Counted from the first letter of the stretch, positions 8,139-17,441 are shown. The stretch: DNA of 64,000 nt from Phascolarctobacterium sp. ET69 (GCF_023336935.1 NZ_JAMBLR010000002.1:62001-126000); one strand, 5' to 3'. Notes: generated by a model not told the origin, from the letters alone. Made by a program: numbers and translations.

Positions 8139-9070
8139 AACGCGAAATTTTATATACAATGAAAATGCCTTACCGGCAGGACTTTCTGCTGGAAGGCTTC
8201 CGCTTCGGCGAAGGCGAAAAATCCTGCGCCGTTGTGGGCGGCATACGCGGCGATGAGGTACAGCAAATGTATACCTGCGCGCGCCTTGTAAAAGTACTGG
8301 CGGAAATAGAGCAGCGCGGCAATTTGCTGCCGGGGCACGAAATACTCGTCATTCCCTGTGCCAACCGCTTTTCCATGAATGTCGGCAAACGCTTCTGGCC
8401 GATGGATGGCAGCGACATTAACAGAATGTTTCCGGGGTACGATTTGGGTGAAACCACGCAGCGCATAGCGGCAGGGCTTTTTGAGGCTGTTAAGGATTAC
8501 CGCTGCGGCATCCATATGGCAAGCTTTTACCTGCCCGGCAAATTTGTGCCGCACGCCCGCATTGTTAATACAGGTTACCAAAGCCCGGCGCTGGGCAGCA
8601 TGTTCGGGCTGCCGTATATTGTAACGCGCGAGCCGAAGCCCATAGACACAACAACGCTGAACTATAACTGGCAGATATGGGACAGCGCCGCCTTTAACAT
8701 TTATACGCAGGAAACCTCGCGCCTTGATGATGACAGCGCCGCAAACGCGGTGGACGCCGTACTGCGTTATTTAAGCCGTGTCGGTGCGGTAAAATACACC
8801 TGTTACAGCGGCTATCTTTCCACTGTCATCAGCGAAAGCGAGCTTATTAACGTACTTACACCGGCAGGCGGCATTTTTAAAGCGTTAAAAGCCCCGGGCG
8901 AAGAAGTACGCAGGGGCGAGGTGATAGGACAGATTATTGACCCCTTTACGGCGGAAATAACGCACGAAATAACCGCTGCCGCCAAGAGCATGGTATTTTT
9001 TGCCATGGAAAAGCCGCTGGTGCTGGAGCACGAAATTGCTTTTAAATTAGTGTGCCGCAAAAACGGATGA
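8135..9070 (+). CDS. M14 family paralogue with altered zinc motif
   Basis: The protein has 311 residues and is homologous to its upstream neighbour, with DINRMFPGY and GIHMASFYLPG conserved. However, the first zinc motif reads GIRGDEVQQ: Arg38 stands where the family has its metal-binding His, while Glu41 is kept. It may therefore be a catalytically impaired partner that forms a heteromer with the active paralogue, or bind metal differently. The ATG overlaps the end of the preceding gene (ATGA), implying coupled translation and matched amounts. Confidence 0.83.
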   Translation: MKREILYTMKMPYRQDFLLEGFRFGEGEKSCAVVGGIRGDEVQQMYTCARLVKVLAEIEQRGNLLPGHEILVIPCANRFSMNVGKRFWPMDGSDINRMFPGYDLGETTQRIAAGLFEAVKDYRCGIHMASFYLPGKFVPHARIVNTGYQSPALGSMFGLPYIVTREPKPIDTTTLNYNWQIWDSAAFNIYTQETSRLDDDSAANAVDAVLRYLSRVGAVKYTCYSGYLSTVISESELINVLTPAGGIFKALKAPGEEVRRGEVIGQIIDPFTAEITHEITAAAKSMVFFAMEKPLVLEHEIAFKLVCRKNG

Positions 9071-9116
9071 AAAACGGTAATTAAAAGCTATTAACTATAA
9101 ATGAACAGCAAATAAA

Positions 9117-9165
9117 AAACAGCCTTTAGGGTGCGCCGGTAACGGCACTGCCTTAAAGGCTGTTT
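9117..9165. terminator. Bidirectional intrinsic terminator
   Basis: AAACAGCCTTTA pairs with TAAAGGCTGTTT, with A and T runs on either side, between the convergent genes ending at 9070 and 9180. Confidence 0.85.
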
Positions 9166-9179
9166 AATTTTATATTGTT

Positions 9180-10493
9180 TTAGTCTTTTTCCAAGTCTGC
9201 AAATTTGGCGGCCATGGTGGGGTTGTTGCGCGTTAAGCGCTTAATGGAAAGGTCCTCCGCTTTGTTGTTAGCAAGGCGCAGGTTATTTTCGGAAGATAAA
9301 AGCGCGTCCTTGGTTTTTTGCAGATGGTCAATCGTTTTGTCGATTTCTTCAATGGCTTTTTTAAATTTTTCGCTGGCAAGGCGGTAATTGCGCGAAAACT
9401 TATCTTTAAATTCATTCAAATCGTTTTCAAAATTGGAAATATCAATGTTCTGCGTTTTAATAACGCTTAATTCCTTGCGGTATTGCAGTGAATTCTGCGC
9501 CGCGTTGCGCAGCAGCGTGATGATGGGAATAAAAAACTGCGGGCGGATAACGTACATTTTGGGGTAGCGGTAAGAAACATCGACAATGCCGGTGTTGTAC
9601 AGCTCGCTTTCCGATTCCAGCATGGAAACAAGCACGGCGTACTCGCAGTTCTTTTCACGGCGGTCTTTATCAAGTTCCTTAAAAAAGTCCTCGTTTTTCT
9701 TTTTGGTTGAAGTGGCGTCCATTTCGTTTTTCATTTCAAACATGATGGAAATAAACTCCGTTCCGTCCTCGTCCGCTTCGCGGTAAATATAATCGCCCTT
9801 GCTGCCGGTGCGCGCATCGTTGTCTTTTTCAAAATACGCGTTGGCAAAACCGGTCATTCTTAACTTGTTGAACTCTATTTCGCAGTGCTGCTCCAGGCTT
9901 TCGCCAACCATTTTTGTGGACTGGCGCAGTTTAAAGTCTTTATAGCGCTCAATTTCCTCGTCTTTAAATTTGAGCTTTTCTTGATACTGGGTAATTAAAG
10001 TCTGCTCGCGCAGTTCGCTTTCTTTTTTGCCGTTTTCAATGGCGGAAGTAAGCTGCAAAATGTTTTGTTCCTTGTCGTTAAGCTCTTGCTGTTTTTCGTT
10101 AACTACTTTGGCGATGGCAAGTTCAATTTCCTGTTTGCCTGCGTTTAAACGCGCCGTAAGCCCGGCAATAAGCTGGTCCTTCTGTGCAAGCTCCAGTTCT
10201 TTTTTGTTAAGCGCATCCTGTAAAGATGCGGCCTGCGACATTTTCTGCATATTCAGCTGGCTTTTTAAATCGTTAATTTCCATTGCTTTTTTTGCAAGCG
10301 CAACATCATACGCTTTGGCGGTTGCGGTTTTGGCAAGTTCTACCGAAGCGTTTTTTTCTTTCTCAAACTGTTCTAGGCGTTCGTGAATTTCCCTGTGGAA
10401 TTCCTCGTCCCTTACCTGTTTTACAATGGCGGCGTAGCCGGTTTCGTCAACCTGAAACACCTCGCCGCATTTGGGGCATTTTATTTCCTGCAT
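9180..10493 (-). CDS. DUF2130 domain-containing protein
   Basis: The protein has 437 residues. An N-terminal zinc-ribbon-like [13 protein letters not shown] is followed by a long coiled coil (about residues 30-190), then the DUF2130 core with [17 protein letters not shown] and a later helical tail. The core resembles PD-(D/E)XK-type nuclease folds, but its function is unknown. It starts at ATG 10493 just after a GGAGA. It lies 13 bases downstream of the patatin gene on the same strand. Confidence 0.87.
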   Translation of the reverse strand: MQEIKCPKCGEVFQVDETGYAAIVKQVRDEEFHREIHERLEQFEKEKNASVELAKTATAKAYDVALAKKAMEINDLKSQLNMQKMSQAASLQDALNKKELELAQKDQLIAGLTARLNAGKQEIELAIAKVVNEKQQELNDKEQNILQLTSAIENGKKESELREQTLITQYQEKLKFKDEEIERYKDFKLRQSTKMVGESLEQHCEIEFNKLRMTGFANAYFEKDNDARTGSKGDYIYREADEDGTEFISIMFEMKNEMDATSTKKKNEDFFKELDKDRREKNCEYAVLVSMLESESELYNTGIVDVSYRYPKMYVIRPQFFIPIITLLRNAAQNSLQYRKELSVIKTQNIDISNFENDLNEFKDKFSRNYRLASEKFKKAIEEIDKTIDHLQKTKDALLSSENNLRLANNKAEDLSIKRLTRNNPTMAAKFADLEKD

Positions 10494-10506
10494 CTATTGG
10501 TTCTCC

Positions 10507-11361
10507 TTATTTGTAATTTAATTTTATAATTTTATTTGCCGCTTGCAGGCCGCAGTCATAGCCGTGGTCGTACAGCGCTAAAAGTTTTTCCTTGTCGAGG
10601 TCAAGCCGGTCAATCGTCAGCGGCTGCTGCGGGCGTATAATAACGGCCTTGCCTTCCTGTTCAAGTTTTTCAACGGCTTCTATTTGTTTGTTGTAATTTT
10701 GCGGGCGTTCTGCCAAAATCTGCTGCAAAAGCGGGTAATGCTTGTACCACAGCTTAACCAGCGCCGCCGGAACGGTGCTGCTTTTGCGGTAGCCCTTGTT
10801 GCGCGTCAGCACAATTACAAACTTATCGTAGCCTGCCCTTTGCCCGCGGTCAAACGGAATGGGGTCTGTCAGTGCGCCGTCCAGCAGGCGGCGTTTATCG
10901 AAATGCACAATGGGCGCTAGAAACGGCAGCGATGCCGAAGCGCGTACCGGCGTAAAATTCCTGCCCATATCCATCTGCGTGTACCATACCGATTCACCCG
11001 TGCCGCAGTCCGTTGTGCCAACCTCCAGCCTGCCGGGATATTTATAAAACGCATCGTAATCAAATGGAATTAAATGGCGGGGAATATCGTTTAAAATAAA
11101 ATCGAAACCGAACAGCGAGCGTGTGCGCAGCCAGTTTTTTACGCTGCAGTAACGGTCATCGCCCACATAATCTTCAATAATCCGCCTGGTGCGGCCCTTT
11201 TGCCCCGACATATACGAAAGTATATTGCAGGCTCCCGCCGATACCCCGGCGATATGCGGAAAAACCAGTTCTTTTTCCAGAAAAGCGTCAAAAACACCGG
11301 CCGAAAACATGCCGCGCATGCCTCCGCCTTCCAGTATCAGACTGAGATTGGACAGTAGCAT
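10507..11361 (-). CDS. Patatin-like phospholipase family protein
   Basis: The protein has 284 residues. The oxyanion loop GGGMRG (12-17), the nucleophile elbow GVSAG with Ser41 and the catalytic Asp in DGALTDPIPF show a complete Ser-Asp dyad. The family hydrolyses acyl esters of phospholipids or related lipids; this short bacterial type (YjjU-like) is cytoplasmic or peripheral to the membrane. ATG 11361 is preceded by GGAGGTG. It is divergent from the flavin-binding protein at 11511. Confidence 0.9.
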   Translation of the reverse strand: MLLSNLSLILEGGGMRGMFSAGVFDAFLEKELVFPHIAGVSAGACNILSYMSGQKGRTRRIIEDYVGDDRYCSVKNWLRTRSLFGFDFILNDIPRHLIPFDYDAFYKYPGRLEVGTTDCGTGESVWYTQMDMGRNFTPVRASASLPFLAPIVHFDKRRLLDGALTDPIPFDRGQRAGYDKFVIVLTRNKGYRKSSTVPAALVKLWYKHYPLLQQILAERPQNYNKQIEAVEKLEQEGKAVIIRPQQPLTIDRLDLDKEKLLALYDHGYDCGLQAANKIIKLNYK

Positions 11362-11510
11362 AAGGCACCTCCGTTAAACTTGCTGCTGATTTTTATTATA
11401 ACATTTTACAGGCGAAGGGCATATAAGTTTGTTTATTTTTTGTGCGGGCAGAGTTATAATAAAAACGTAAGCCAAAACAAACCGGCTTACGGAAGGAGTA
11501 TAAAAAAACA

Positions 11511-11903
11511 ATGTCTGCTGTACTTGATTATTTAAAAGAAAGCGGCGTATTTTATCTTTCGACAATGGACGGCAATCAGCCGCGTGTACGTCCGTTCGGC
11601 GCTGTGTGCGAATTTGAAGGCAAATTGTATTTTATTACCGCAAAAACAAAAAACGTTTACAAACAGCTTTTGGAAAATCCGCGCGTGGAAATTTCTGCCA
11701 TGAAAGGGCAGGACAGCTGGATTCGCCTTGACGGCGAGGTAAAAATGGACGACCGCCGCGAAGCGCGCGCTGCCATGCTGGAAGCCGTGCCGGTTTTGAA
11801 AAATATGTATAATGCCGATGACGGCGTTATGACCGTTTTTTATCTTGATAACATTAAAGCAACTGAATATTCCTTTACCAGTGAACCCAAAGAATTGGCA
11901 TAA
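11511..11903 (+). CDS. Pyridoxamine 5'-phosphate oxidase-like flavin-binding protein
   Basis: The protein has 130 residues and matches the split-barrel fold: YLSTMDGNQPRVRPFG, then KLYFITAKTKNVYKQL and a C-terminal EYSFTSEPKE. Small members of this family bind FMN or F420-like cofactors and reduce or sense small molecules; few are true PdxH enzymes. A GGAGTA lies before ATG 11511 and a TATAAT at 11455-11460. A terminator follows directly, so this is a single-gene transcript. Confidence 0.87.
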   Translation: MSAVLDYLKESGVFYLSTMDGNQPRVRPFGAVCEFEGKLYFITAKTKNVYKQLLENPRVEISAMKGQDSWIRLDGEVKMDDRREARAAMLEAVPVLKNMYNADDGVMTVFYLDNIKATEYSFTSEPKELA

Positions 11904-11917
11904 CCGGGAATTTTTAA

Positions 11918-11949
11918 GGGGCGGCCTTTTTACAGGGCCGTCTTTTTTT
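11918..11949 (+). terminator. Intrinsic terminator
   Basis: GGGCGGCC pairs with GGGCCGTC, allowing one G-U pair, and is followed by seven T. Confidence 0.8.
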
Positions 11950-12013
11950 GACGTTTTTTTACAGGAAACAGCAGACAGATTTTGTTATAATATTTTGTTA
12001 AGGAGGGAGTGCC

Positions 12014-12683
12014 GTGGATAAAACAAGAGGCCACGCAGCGGCAATTATAACCATTTTTGTGTGGGGCGTTACGTTTATTTCAACAAAAATACTGCTTACG
12101 GGCTTTTTACCGGTGGAAATTCTGTTCTGCCGTTTTTTACGGCACTGGCAGGTTTTGCGGCTTCGCGCGGTAAGGAACGCCCGCACCGGCGTTTTATTTT
12201 TGGTTTCGTCCTTGCCATGGCAGGCATTTACCTCATCAGCACTGCCGAAAGCGGTATGCAGTTTAACCTTACCCGTTAAGCGCTGCCGCCGTGTGGGCGC
12301 TTTACGCCGTGCTGACGCGCAAAATAACAACCTTCGGCTACAACACCATTTTAATTACGCGGCATATCTTTTTTTACGGGCTGCTGTTTATGCTGCCTGC
12401 GTTATATATCTTCGGCTTTACGCCGGATTTAACACGCTTTTATAACCCGGCATATTTGTTTAATATTTTGTTTTTGGGGCTGGGCGCATCTGCTATGTGT
12501 TTTGTAACGTGGAACTATGCCGTTAAAGTGCTGGGCGCCGTTAAAACAAGCGCTTATATTTATGCCGTGCCGGTGCTGACAGTTGCTTCGGCTGTAATTG
12601 TTTTAAACGAGCCGGTAACGGTAAAAATGCTGGCGGGCGGCGTGCTGATTATACTGGGGCTTTTGCTCTCGCAAAAAGCGTAA
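12014..12683 (+). pseudogene. EamA/DMT family transporter, broken by internal deletions
   Basis: Three consecutive pieces in different frames make one EamA exporter: the N-terminus (MDKTRGHAAAIITIFVWGVT) from 12014, a middle part (VLPFFTALAGF through FVLAMAGIYLIS) up to a stop near 12279, and the C-terminal five helices from about 12288 (VWALYAVLTRK) to 12683. About 40-50 residues between the first two pieces are missing. The junction falls at CTGCCGTTTTTTA, where both parent segments could share the same short word, so slippage at a direct repeat is likely. A second small deletion near 12280 causes another frame change. An intact EamA gene lies at 23379. Confidence 0.8.
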
Positions 12684-12724
12684 AACAAAAATTTTTATAA
12701 TGCGGTATTGCTTACAACGCATAA

Positions 12725-12770
12725 AAAACCTGCCTTCGTTACGGAAATAATCCGTCCGGAGGCAGGTTTT
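12725..12770. terminator. Intrinsic terminator
   Basis: AAAACCTGCC pairs with GGCAGGTTTT and an inner ACGG/CCGT stem stacks on it. It serves the convergent genes on both sides. Confidence 0.85.
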
Positions 12771-12785
12771 GTTTATGTAAGTCTT

Positions 12786-13781
12786 TTAATATTTATCAAA
12801 CAGTGAGCTTTGCCCGCACTGCAAACTGCGTGCGGAGTAATCCGCAAGGGGAATGAAGGTAAGGCGCTTATTTTCGGGGAACAGGTAAAAACCTGTGTAC
12901 TGGTAGCCGCTGTGCTGCGTAAGCGTAAGGCGCAGCAGGCAGGACACATTGCCACTGGTGCATTTAAACTGCATATAGCGGGTGTTTAGCCCCTGAAAGG
13001 TTTTGTATTCGCCTGCTTCCGTAAGCACAAGGTTTTGCAGCTGGGGCGGCAGGTTTAAAGCTTCGGTATTTACCTGCCGGTAGCTGTACTGCGGCGGCGC
13101 TTCAAATTCGGTTATTTCAATAATTTCTTCGCCTTTTTCCTTCAGGTGGCGCGTTACCGGTGCAGGCGGCGCCATCAGCTGTTTGCCTGCCAGCGCGTCT
13201 TTAAACACTGCGGCTTTGCTGTCTGGAATGGAGGCGTTAAACATCATTGCCGTTGTGTCATCCGCGCCGCGGGTAATCATTGGGCCTTCTGCGGGCAGCC
13301 CTGCCAGCAAATCCGCGCCGAATGCCGTGGGTATTGCCAGGCTGTAAGACGGGGCTGTTTTATTAACATAGTAGGTAAAATCTGCCGGTTTGGTTAAATA
13401 CCAGTTTTCTTTGGCAGGTTCTATTTTTACCGTGCGGCGTACAACGCGCGGCTGTTTAACCTGCTGCTGTACGGTGTTTTTGCCCTTTTCGGTGCCCTGT
13501 TCTGCGGTTTTTACATTTGCCGGTGTTTTTACGGCAGCTTCCTGTTCAGGGGCTGTGCCGTTTGGCGCAGTTGTATTACTGCCGGATTCCGGGCTGCCTT
13601 TTGGCGTTTGGGCGTTCTGCTGTTCCGTGCCGGATAGTTTTTCCGCTGGCGGGTTATTCAGTTTTGCCGTTGCTTCTGCCAGTAAATCCGGCGTAATTGT
13701 GTTTGGCGTCTGCGGCATTGCAGCGTGCGCAGCACCGGCTGCAAACAGGCAGATTGCCAAAGCGGCAATAGTTTTTTTCAT
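12786..13781 (-). CDS. Secreted protein of unknown function
   Basis: The protein has 331 residues. A clear signal peptide, MKKTIAALAICLFAAGAAHA, is followed by a low-complexity stretch rich in Pro, Gln, Thr and Asn to about residue 110 and then a globular C-terminal region of about 220 residues with no motif I recognise. The low-complexity part looks like a flexible linker in the cell envelope. It starts 4 bases after mnmA ends and is likely cotranscribed with it, though no functional link is evident. Confidence 0.75.
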   Translation of the reverse strand: MKKTIAALAICLFAAGAAHAAMPQTPNTITPDLLAEATAKLNNPPAEKLSGTEQQNAQTPKGSPESGSNTTAPNGTAPEQEAAVKTPANVKTAEQGTEKGKNTVQQQVKQPRVVRRTVKIEPAKENWYLTKPADFTYYVNKTAPSYSLAIPTAFGADLLAGLPAEGPMITRGADDTTAMMFNASIPDSKAAVFKDALAGKQLMAPPAPVTRHLKEKGEEIIEITEFEAPPQYSYRQVNTEALNLPPQLQNLVLTEAGEYKTFQGLNTRYMQFKCTSGNVSCLLRLTLTQHSGYQYTGFYLFPENKRLTFIPLADYSARSLQCGQSSLFDKY

Positions 13782-13784
13782 GGC

Positions 13785-14867
13785 TTACTCCTTCAGCGCG
13801 CTTTGTATAATACCGCCGCCAACAATAAATTCGCCGTTATAAAATACAACGGCCTGCCCCGGCGTAACGGCGCGCATGGGTTCATCAAAGGTAACTTTTA
13901 CGTATTCGCCGCAGGGTTCAATGGCTGCCGGTACATCCTGCTGGCGGTAGCGTGTTTTGGCGGTTACGCGCAGCGGGCCGGTAAGGGCGGCTTCGGTAAT
14001 AAAATTACAGTTTTTGGCAAGCAGCCCGCGGCTGAACAAAGCTTCTGCCGGGCCTACCGTAACGTTTCCGGAAGCGGTGTCTTTTTCTATTACATATAAT
14101 GGGTAATCGTAGGCAATGCCAAGGCCTTTGCGCTGGCCGATGGTGTAGTTTACAAGCCCTTTGTGGCGGCCGAGAACCTGCCCGTTAAGATGCACAAAAT
14201 TACCGGCGGTATCGGAAGCTTTGTCGATGCGCCCGATTAAACCTGCGTAATCGCCGTCAGGCACAAAGCAGATATCCTGGCTGTCCGGCTTTTGGGCGGT
14301 AACAAGGCCTGCTTCGGCGGCAAGTTTGCGTATTTCGTCTTTGCTTACGCCGCCAAGTGGCAGCAGCACGTGCGAAAGCTGCTCCTGCGAGAGCGAAAAC
14401 AGCATGTAGCTCTGGTCCTTGCGGTGGTCTTCTCCGCGCGCCAAAAGCCAGCGGCTCTTTGCGCTATCGTAAACTATGCGGGCGTAATGCCCTGTTGCCA
14501 GGTAGTCGCAGCCGAGCTCCCTGGCGTAATCCAAGAGTGCGCCGAATTTTATGTATTTGTTGCAGTCAACGCAGGGGTTGGGTGTGCTGCCGCAGCGGTA
14601 TTCGCTGGCAAAGTGCTGTATAACGTGCCTGTTAAAGCAGGCTCTTAAATCAACAACCTTGTGCTCAATGCCAAGTTTCTGCGCTACGGCCTGTGCGTCT
14701 TTAATGTCGCGGTCAATATTAAGCGGCGCATCCGGCAGGCCGATATCGCAGCCGTTAAACATACGCGCCGTAACGCCAATAACTTCATAACCCTGCTCTA
14801 AAAGCAGCATTGCCGCGGCAGAACTGTCTACGCCGCCGCTCATGGCGGCAAGTACTTTTTTCTTCAT
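13785..14867 (-). CDS. mnmA: tRNA-specific 2-thiouridylase MnmA
   Basis: The protein has 360 residues, full length for the family. The PP-loop SGGVDSS (residues 10-16) binds ATP, CVDCNKYIKFG near residue 100 holds the first catalytic Cys, and the second Cys is in DICFVPDGDY near residue 200. MnmA places sulfur on U34 of Glu, Gln and Lys tRNAs. In many Bacillota it follows a cysteine desulfurase; here it follows an HD protein and an Rrf2 regulator. The ATG is 1 base after the stop of the HD gene. Confidence 0.95.
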   Translation of the reverse strand: MKKKVLAAMSGGVDSSAAAMLLLEQGYEVIGVTARMFNGCDIGLPDAPLNIDRDIKDAQAVAQKLGIEHKVVDLRACFNRHVIQHFASEYRCGSTPNPCVDCNKYIKFGALLDYARELGCDYLATGHYARIVYDSAKSRWLLARGEDHRKDQSYMLFSLSQEQLSHVLLPLGGVSKDEIRKLAAEAGLVTAQKPDSQDICFVPDGDYAGLIGRIDKASDTAGNFVHLNGQVLGRHKGLVNYTIGQRKGLGIAYDYPLYVIEKDTASGNVTVGPAEALFSRGLLAKNCNFITEAALTGPLRVTAKTRYRQQDVPAAIEPCGEYVKVTFDEPMRAVTPGQAVVFYNGEFIVGGGIIQSALKE

Positions 14868-14868
14868 G

Positions 14869-15462
14869 TTATTCCTTCGGCGGCAGCGCTGCGCAGATTT
14901 CGTTTATTTTGGCTTCGTCAACGCGCATGGCTTCAATGGTTTTTTCAAACAGTTCGTCAAGCGTCCAGCCAAGCATTTCGGCGCCCTGCGCAATTACCTC
15001 GCGGTGGCAGCCTGCCGCAAATTTTTTATCTTTAAATTTCTTTTTAATGGATTTTACTTCCATATCGCTTACGCTTTTGGAAGGGCGCATTAAAGCGGCC
15101 GCGCCGATAAGTCCGGTAAGCTCGTCGGCAGCAAACAGAACTTTTTCCATCTGGTGCTCCGGTTTAATGTCGCATACAAGTCCGTAGCCGTGGCTGGCGG
15201 TGGCGTGGATGAGTTTTTCGTCTATACCGCGTTCGCGCATAATTTCCTGCGATTTAATGCAGTGCTGTTCCGGGTACATTTCAAAATCAAGGTCGTGCAG
15301 AAGCCCGGCCAGTGCCCAAAAATCTGCTTCATCGCCGTAGCCGAGCTCGTTGGCGTACCAGCGCATAACGCCTTCCACTGTCAGCGCGTGGCGCAGATGA
15401 AACGGGTCTTTGTTATATTCTTTTACTAATTCCCAGGCTTCTTCACGTGTTAAATTTGCCAT
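14869..15462 (-). CDS. HD domain hydrolase
   Basis: The protein has 197 residues. The HD motif is in LAGLLHDLDFEMYPEQH, with an upstream His in HLRHALTVEGVM and a later SHGYG, giving the metal-binding pattern of HD phosphohydrolases. The substrate is probably a phosphorylated nucleotide or similar metabolite but cannot be specified. ATG 15462 is chosen because GGAGGG lies just before it. It sits between Rrf2 and mnmA in one direction and is likely cotranscribed. Confidence 0.88.
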   Translation of the reverse strand: MANLTREEAWELVKEYNKDPFHLRHALTVEGVMRWYANELGYGDEADFWALAGLLHDLDFEMYPEQHCIKSQEIMRERGIDEKLIHATASHGYGLVCDIKPEHQMEKVLFAADELTGLIGAAALMRPSKSVSDMEVKSIKKKFKDKKFAAGCHREVIAQGAEMLGWTLDELFEKTIEAMRVDEAKINEICAALPPKE

Positions 15463-15505
15463 AAAAAATCCCTCCTGATTATTATAAAGCATGTTTAAAG
15501 CACTA

Positions 15506-15937
15506 TTATTTACAGCAGCATTTTTCTTCCTGCCATTTCAGTAAATCCGCCAGCGTAATATTATCTACAACATTGTTGATGGCTTCGCCTATGCGCCGCC
15601 ATACTTCTGTTGTAACGCAGTCATCAAGGCGCGGGCAGAGTGTCGGATGCACGGATGCCGCGCAGGCTACCGGTGCAAGGTCGCCTTCAAGCACGCGCAG
15701 TATTTCCCCAACGGTGCATTCTGACGGTGCTTTGGTAAGTTTATAGCCGCCCTGCGCGCCGCGGGCGCTTTGTACAAGCCCGGCTTTGCTCAAACGGCCG
15801 ATAATCTGCTCCAGATATTTATCGGATATATCCTGCCGCAGGGAAATTTCTTTAACCGGCGTATATTCATGCTGGCTGTTGGCTGCTAAATCGAGCATCA
15901 GGCGCAGCGCGTAACGTCCTTTGGTAGATATTTTCAT
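15506..15937 (-). CDS. Rrf2 family transcriptional regulator, IscR-like
   Basis: The protein has 143 residues. It opens with the family signature MKISTKGRYALRLMLDLA and a winged helix. Three cysteines spaced C-x8-C-x5-C near residues 93-108 (ACAASVHPTLCPRLDDC) are placed like the Fe-S ligands of IscR. The tail ends in EKCCCK, an unusual extra Cys cluster. It probably senses iron-sulfur or cysteine status and controls the downstream HD and mnmA genes. A dyad in its own promoter suggests autoregulation. Confidence 0.9.
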   Translation of the reverse strand: MKISTKGRYALRLMLDLAANSQHEYTPVKEISLRQDISDKYLEQIIGRLSKAGLVQSARGAQGGYKLTKAPSECTVGEILRVLEGDLAPVACAASVHPTLCPRLDDCVTTEVWRRIGEAINNVVDNITLADLLKWQEEKCCCK

Positions 15938-15960
15938 GCTGAACTCCTTTCATATAAAGT

Positions 15961-15989
15961 ATTTTACTACTAATCAAGTAGGGATTCAA
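15961..15989 (-). promoter_or_regulatory. Rrf2 promoter with overlapping operator
   Basis: On the minus strand, TTGAAT, a 17-base spacer and TAAAAT form a promoter. The spacer contains the perfect dyad CTACT-N5-AGTAG (15967-15981), a likely binding site for the Rrf2 protein itself. Confidence 0.65.
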
Positions 15990-16119
15990 CAAAAATTTAA
16001 AGGGCGGCATTTTGCCGGAACAAAATTAAAAATTTTAACGGTTTTTTTATATTGTTATGTGTGTTAAAATAAAAGCATAAATTTTATTTTTAAAATTCTA
16101 CTCCGGAGGAATTGTAATT

Positions 16120-16467
16120 ATGGAAAACAAAGAAAAGATGGATATTGAGAAGGAATTTCAACACTATCTTGAAATTTTCAAGCATGATAAAGAACTCGGC
16201 AAAGCCCTGAGCCTTGTGTCTTTCCCGGCATTGTTCAACGATAAGTTTTTGCAGGAAAACAGCAAGTTTACTTCCATGAACGATTTAATAATCCGCAGCG
16301 GTTTCGGCATTATGAACCTGCTGGAGGTGGAAAACGTAAACCAGGAAAAATGGAATGCTTATATTGCCAAAAACAGCAACTGCACCACCTGGTTTGAATT
16401 TGGCAAACTTGCCATGATTGAATGGATGAAAGCCAAACTGGAGGAAGTTAAGAACGCTGCAAATTAA
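16120..16467 (+). CDS. Conserved-looking hypothetical protein
   Basis: The protein has 115 residues, is charged and mainly helical, and has no signal peptide or membrane segment. I do not recognise a family. GGAGGAATTG precedes ATG 16120, and the coding sequence ends 32 bases before the AEC transporter start, so the two may be cotranscribed. Codon use matches the backbone. Confidence 0.7.
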   Translation: MENKEKMDIEKEFQHYLEIFKHDKELGKALSLVSFPALFNDKFLQENSKFTSMNDLIIRSGFGIMNLLEVENVNQEKWNAYIAKNSNCTTWFEFGKLAMIEWMKAKLEEVKNAAN

Positions 16468-16499
16468 AAAATAATGCTTTAAAAAGGAAGTGAGGCCGC

Positions 16500-17441
16500 G
16501 TGGATATTGTACTGCATGCGTTTGAAGGCGTTTTTACCGTCAGCCTGATGGTATTGGCCGGGTATTACCTTGGCAGCCACCACTGGTTTTCGGAAGAAAG
16601 CCTGAACCTGATTTCCAAACTGATAACGAAAATCTGCCTGCCGCTGTATATGATTGTGAATTTAACGGAAACGCTTACGCATGATACGGTTATACAAATG
16701 AGCAGCGGCCTTCCGGTAGCGGTTTCGTCGATGATAATCTGTTTTATCATCGGGCAGCTTGCCGTGCGCTTTGCCAAAATACCCAAAGGGCGGCGCGGCG
16801 TTCTGGCGGCAGTGTTTTTTGTAACCAACACCATTTTAATAGGCCTGCCGCTTTCCACCGAACTGTTTGGGACAAAGTGCATACCGTTTGTACTGGTTTA
16901 TTATATGGCGAACACAGTGGTGTTTTGGGTTGTGGCGGCCCATATTATTGCCGTTGACGGAACGGAAAACGTACCGCCGCTTTTTAGCGTGCAGACGCTG
17001 AAGCACATTGTTAACCCGCCGCTGGCAGGCTTTGCCATTGGCTTTACCTTGGTAATGCTTGAACTGCACCTGCCGCATCCGCTGCTTGTTTCGTTTAAAT
17101 ACATGGGCAATATGACAACGCCGCTGGCCATGCTTTTTATAGGCGCCGTTGTAAGCAATGCTGACTGGAGCAAAATTCATTTTGACCGGCAGATTTTACT
17201 TGCCCTGTTCGGGCGTTTTGTAGTTTGCCCGCTGGGAATTATTTTAATGGCGCCGGTAATTGGCATACCGCCGCTTATGACGCAGGTGTTTACCATTCAG
17301 GCGGCCATGCCTGCACCTTCCGTGCTGCCTGTGCTTGCCAAAAATTATGGGGCTGATTACGAATATGCCGCTACCCTTACGGTTGTTACAACGGTTTTGG
17401 CTGTTGTTGTAATGCCGTTTTATATGTGGGTTGCTTCTTAA
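16500..17441 (+). CDS. AEC family transporter (auxin efflux carrier type)
   Basis: The protein has 313 residues with about ten hydrophobic segments in two repeats, typical of the AEC family that exports or imports organic acids such as malate. The motif LPLYMIVNLTETL in the first half and the QAAMPAPSVLPVLAKNYGAD segment near residue 270 are family features. The start is a GTG at 16500, after AAGGAAGTGAGG. Substrate unknown. Confidence 0.87.
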   Translation: MDIVLHAFEGVFTVSLMVLAGYYLGSHHWFSEESLNLISKLITKICLPLYMIVNLTETLTHDTVIQMSSGLPVAVSSMIICFIIGQLAVRFAKIPKGRRGVLAAVFFVTNTILIGLPLSTELFGTKCIPFVLVYYMANTVVFWVVAAHIIAVDGTENVPPLFSVQTLKHIVNPPLAGFAIGFTLVMLELHLPHPLLVSFKYMGNMTTPLAMLFIGAVVSNADWSKIHFDRQILLALFGRFVVCPLGIILMAPVIGIPPLMTQVFTIQAAMPAPSVLPVLAKNYGADYEYAATLTVVTTVLAVVVMPFYMWVAS

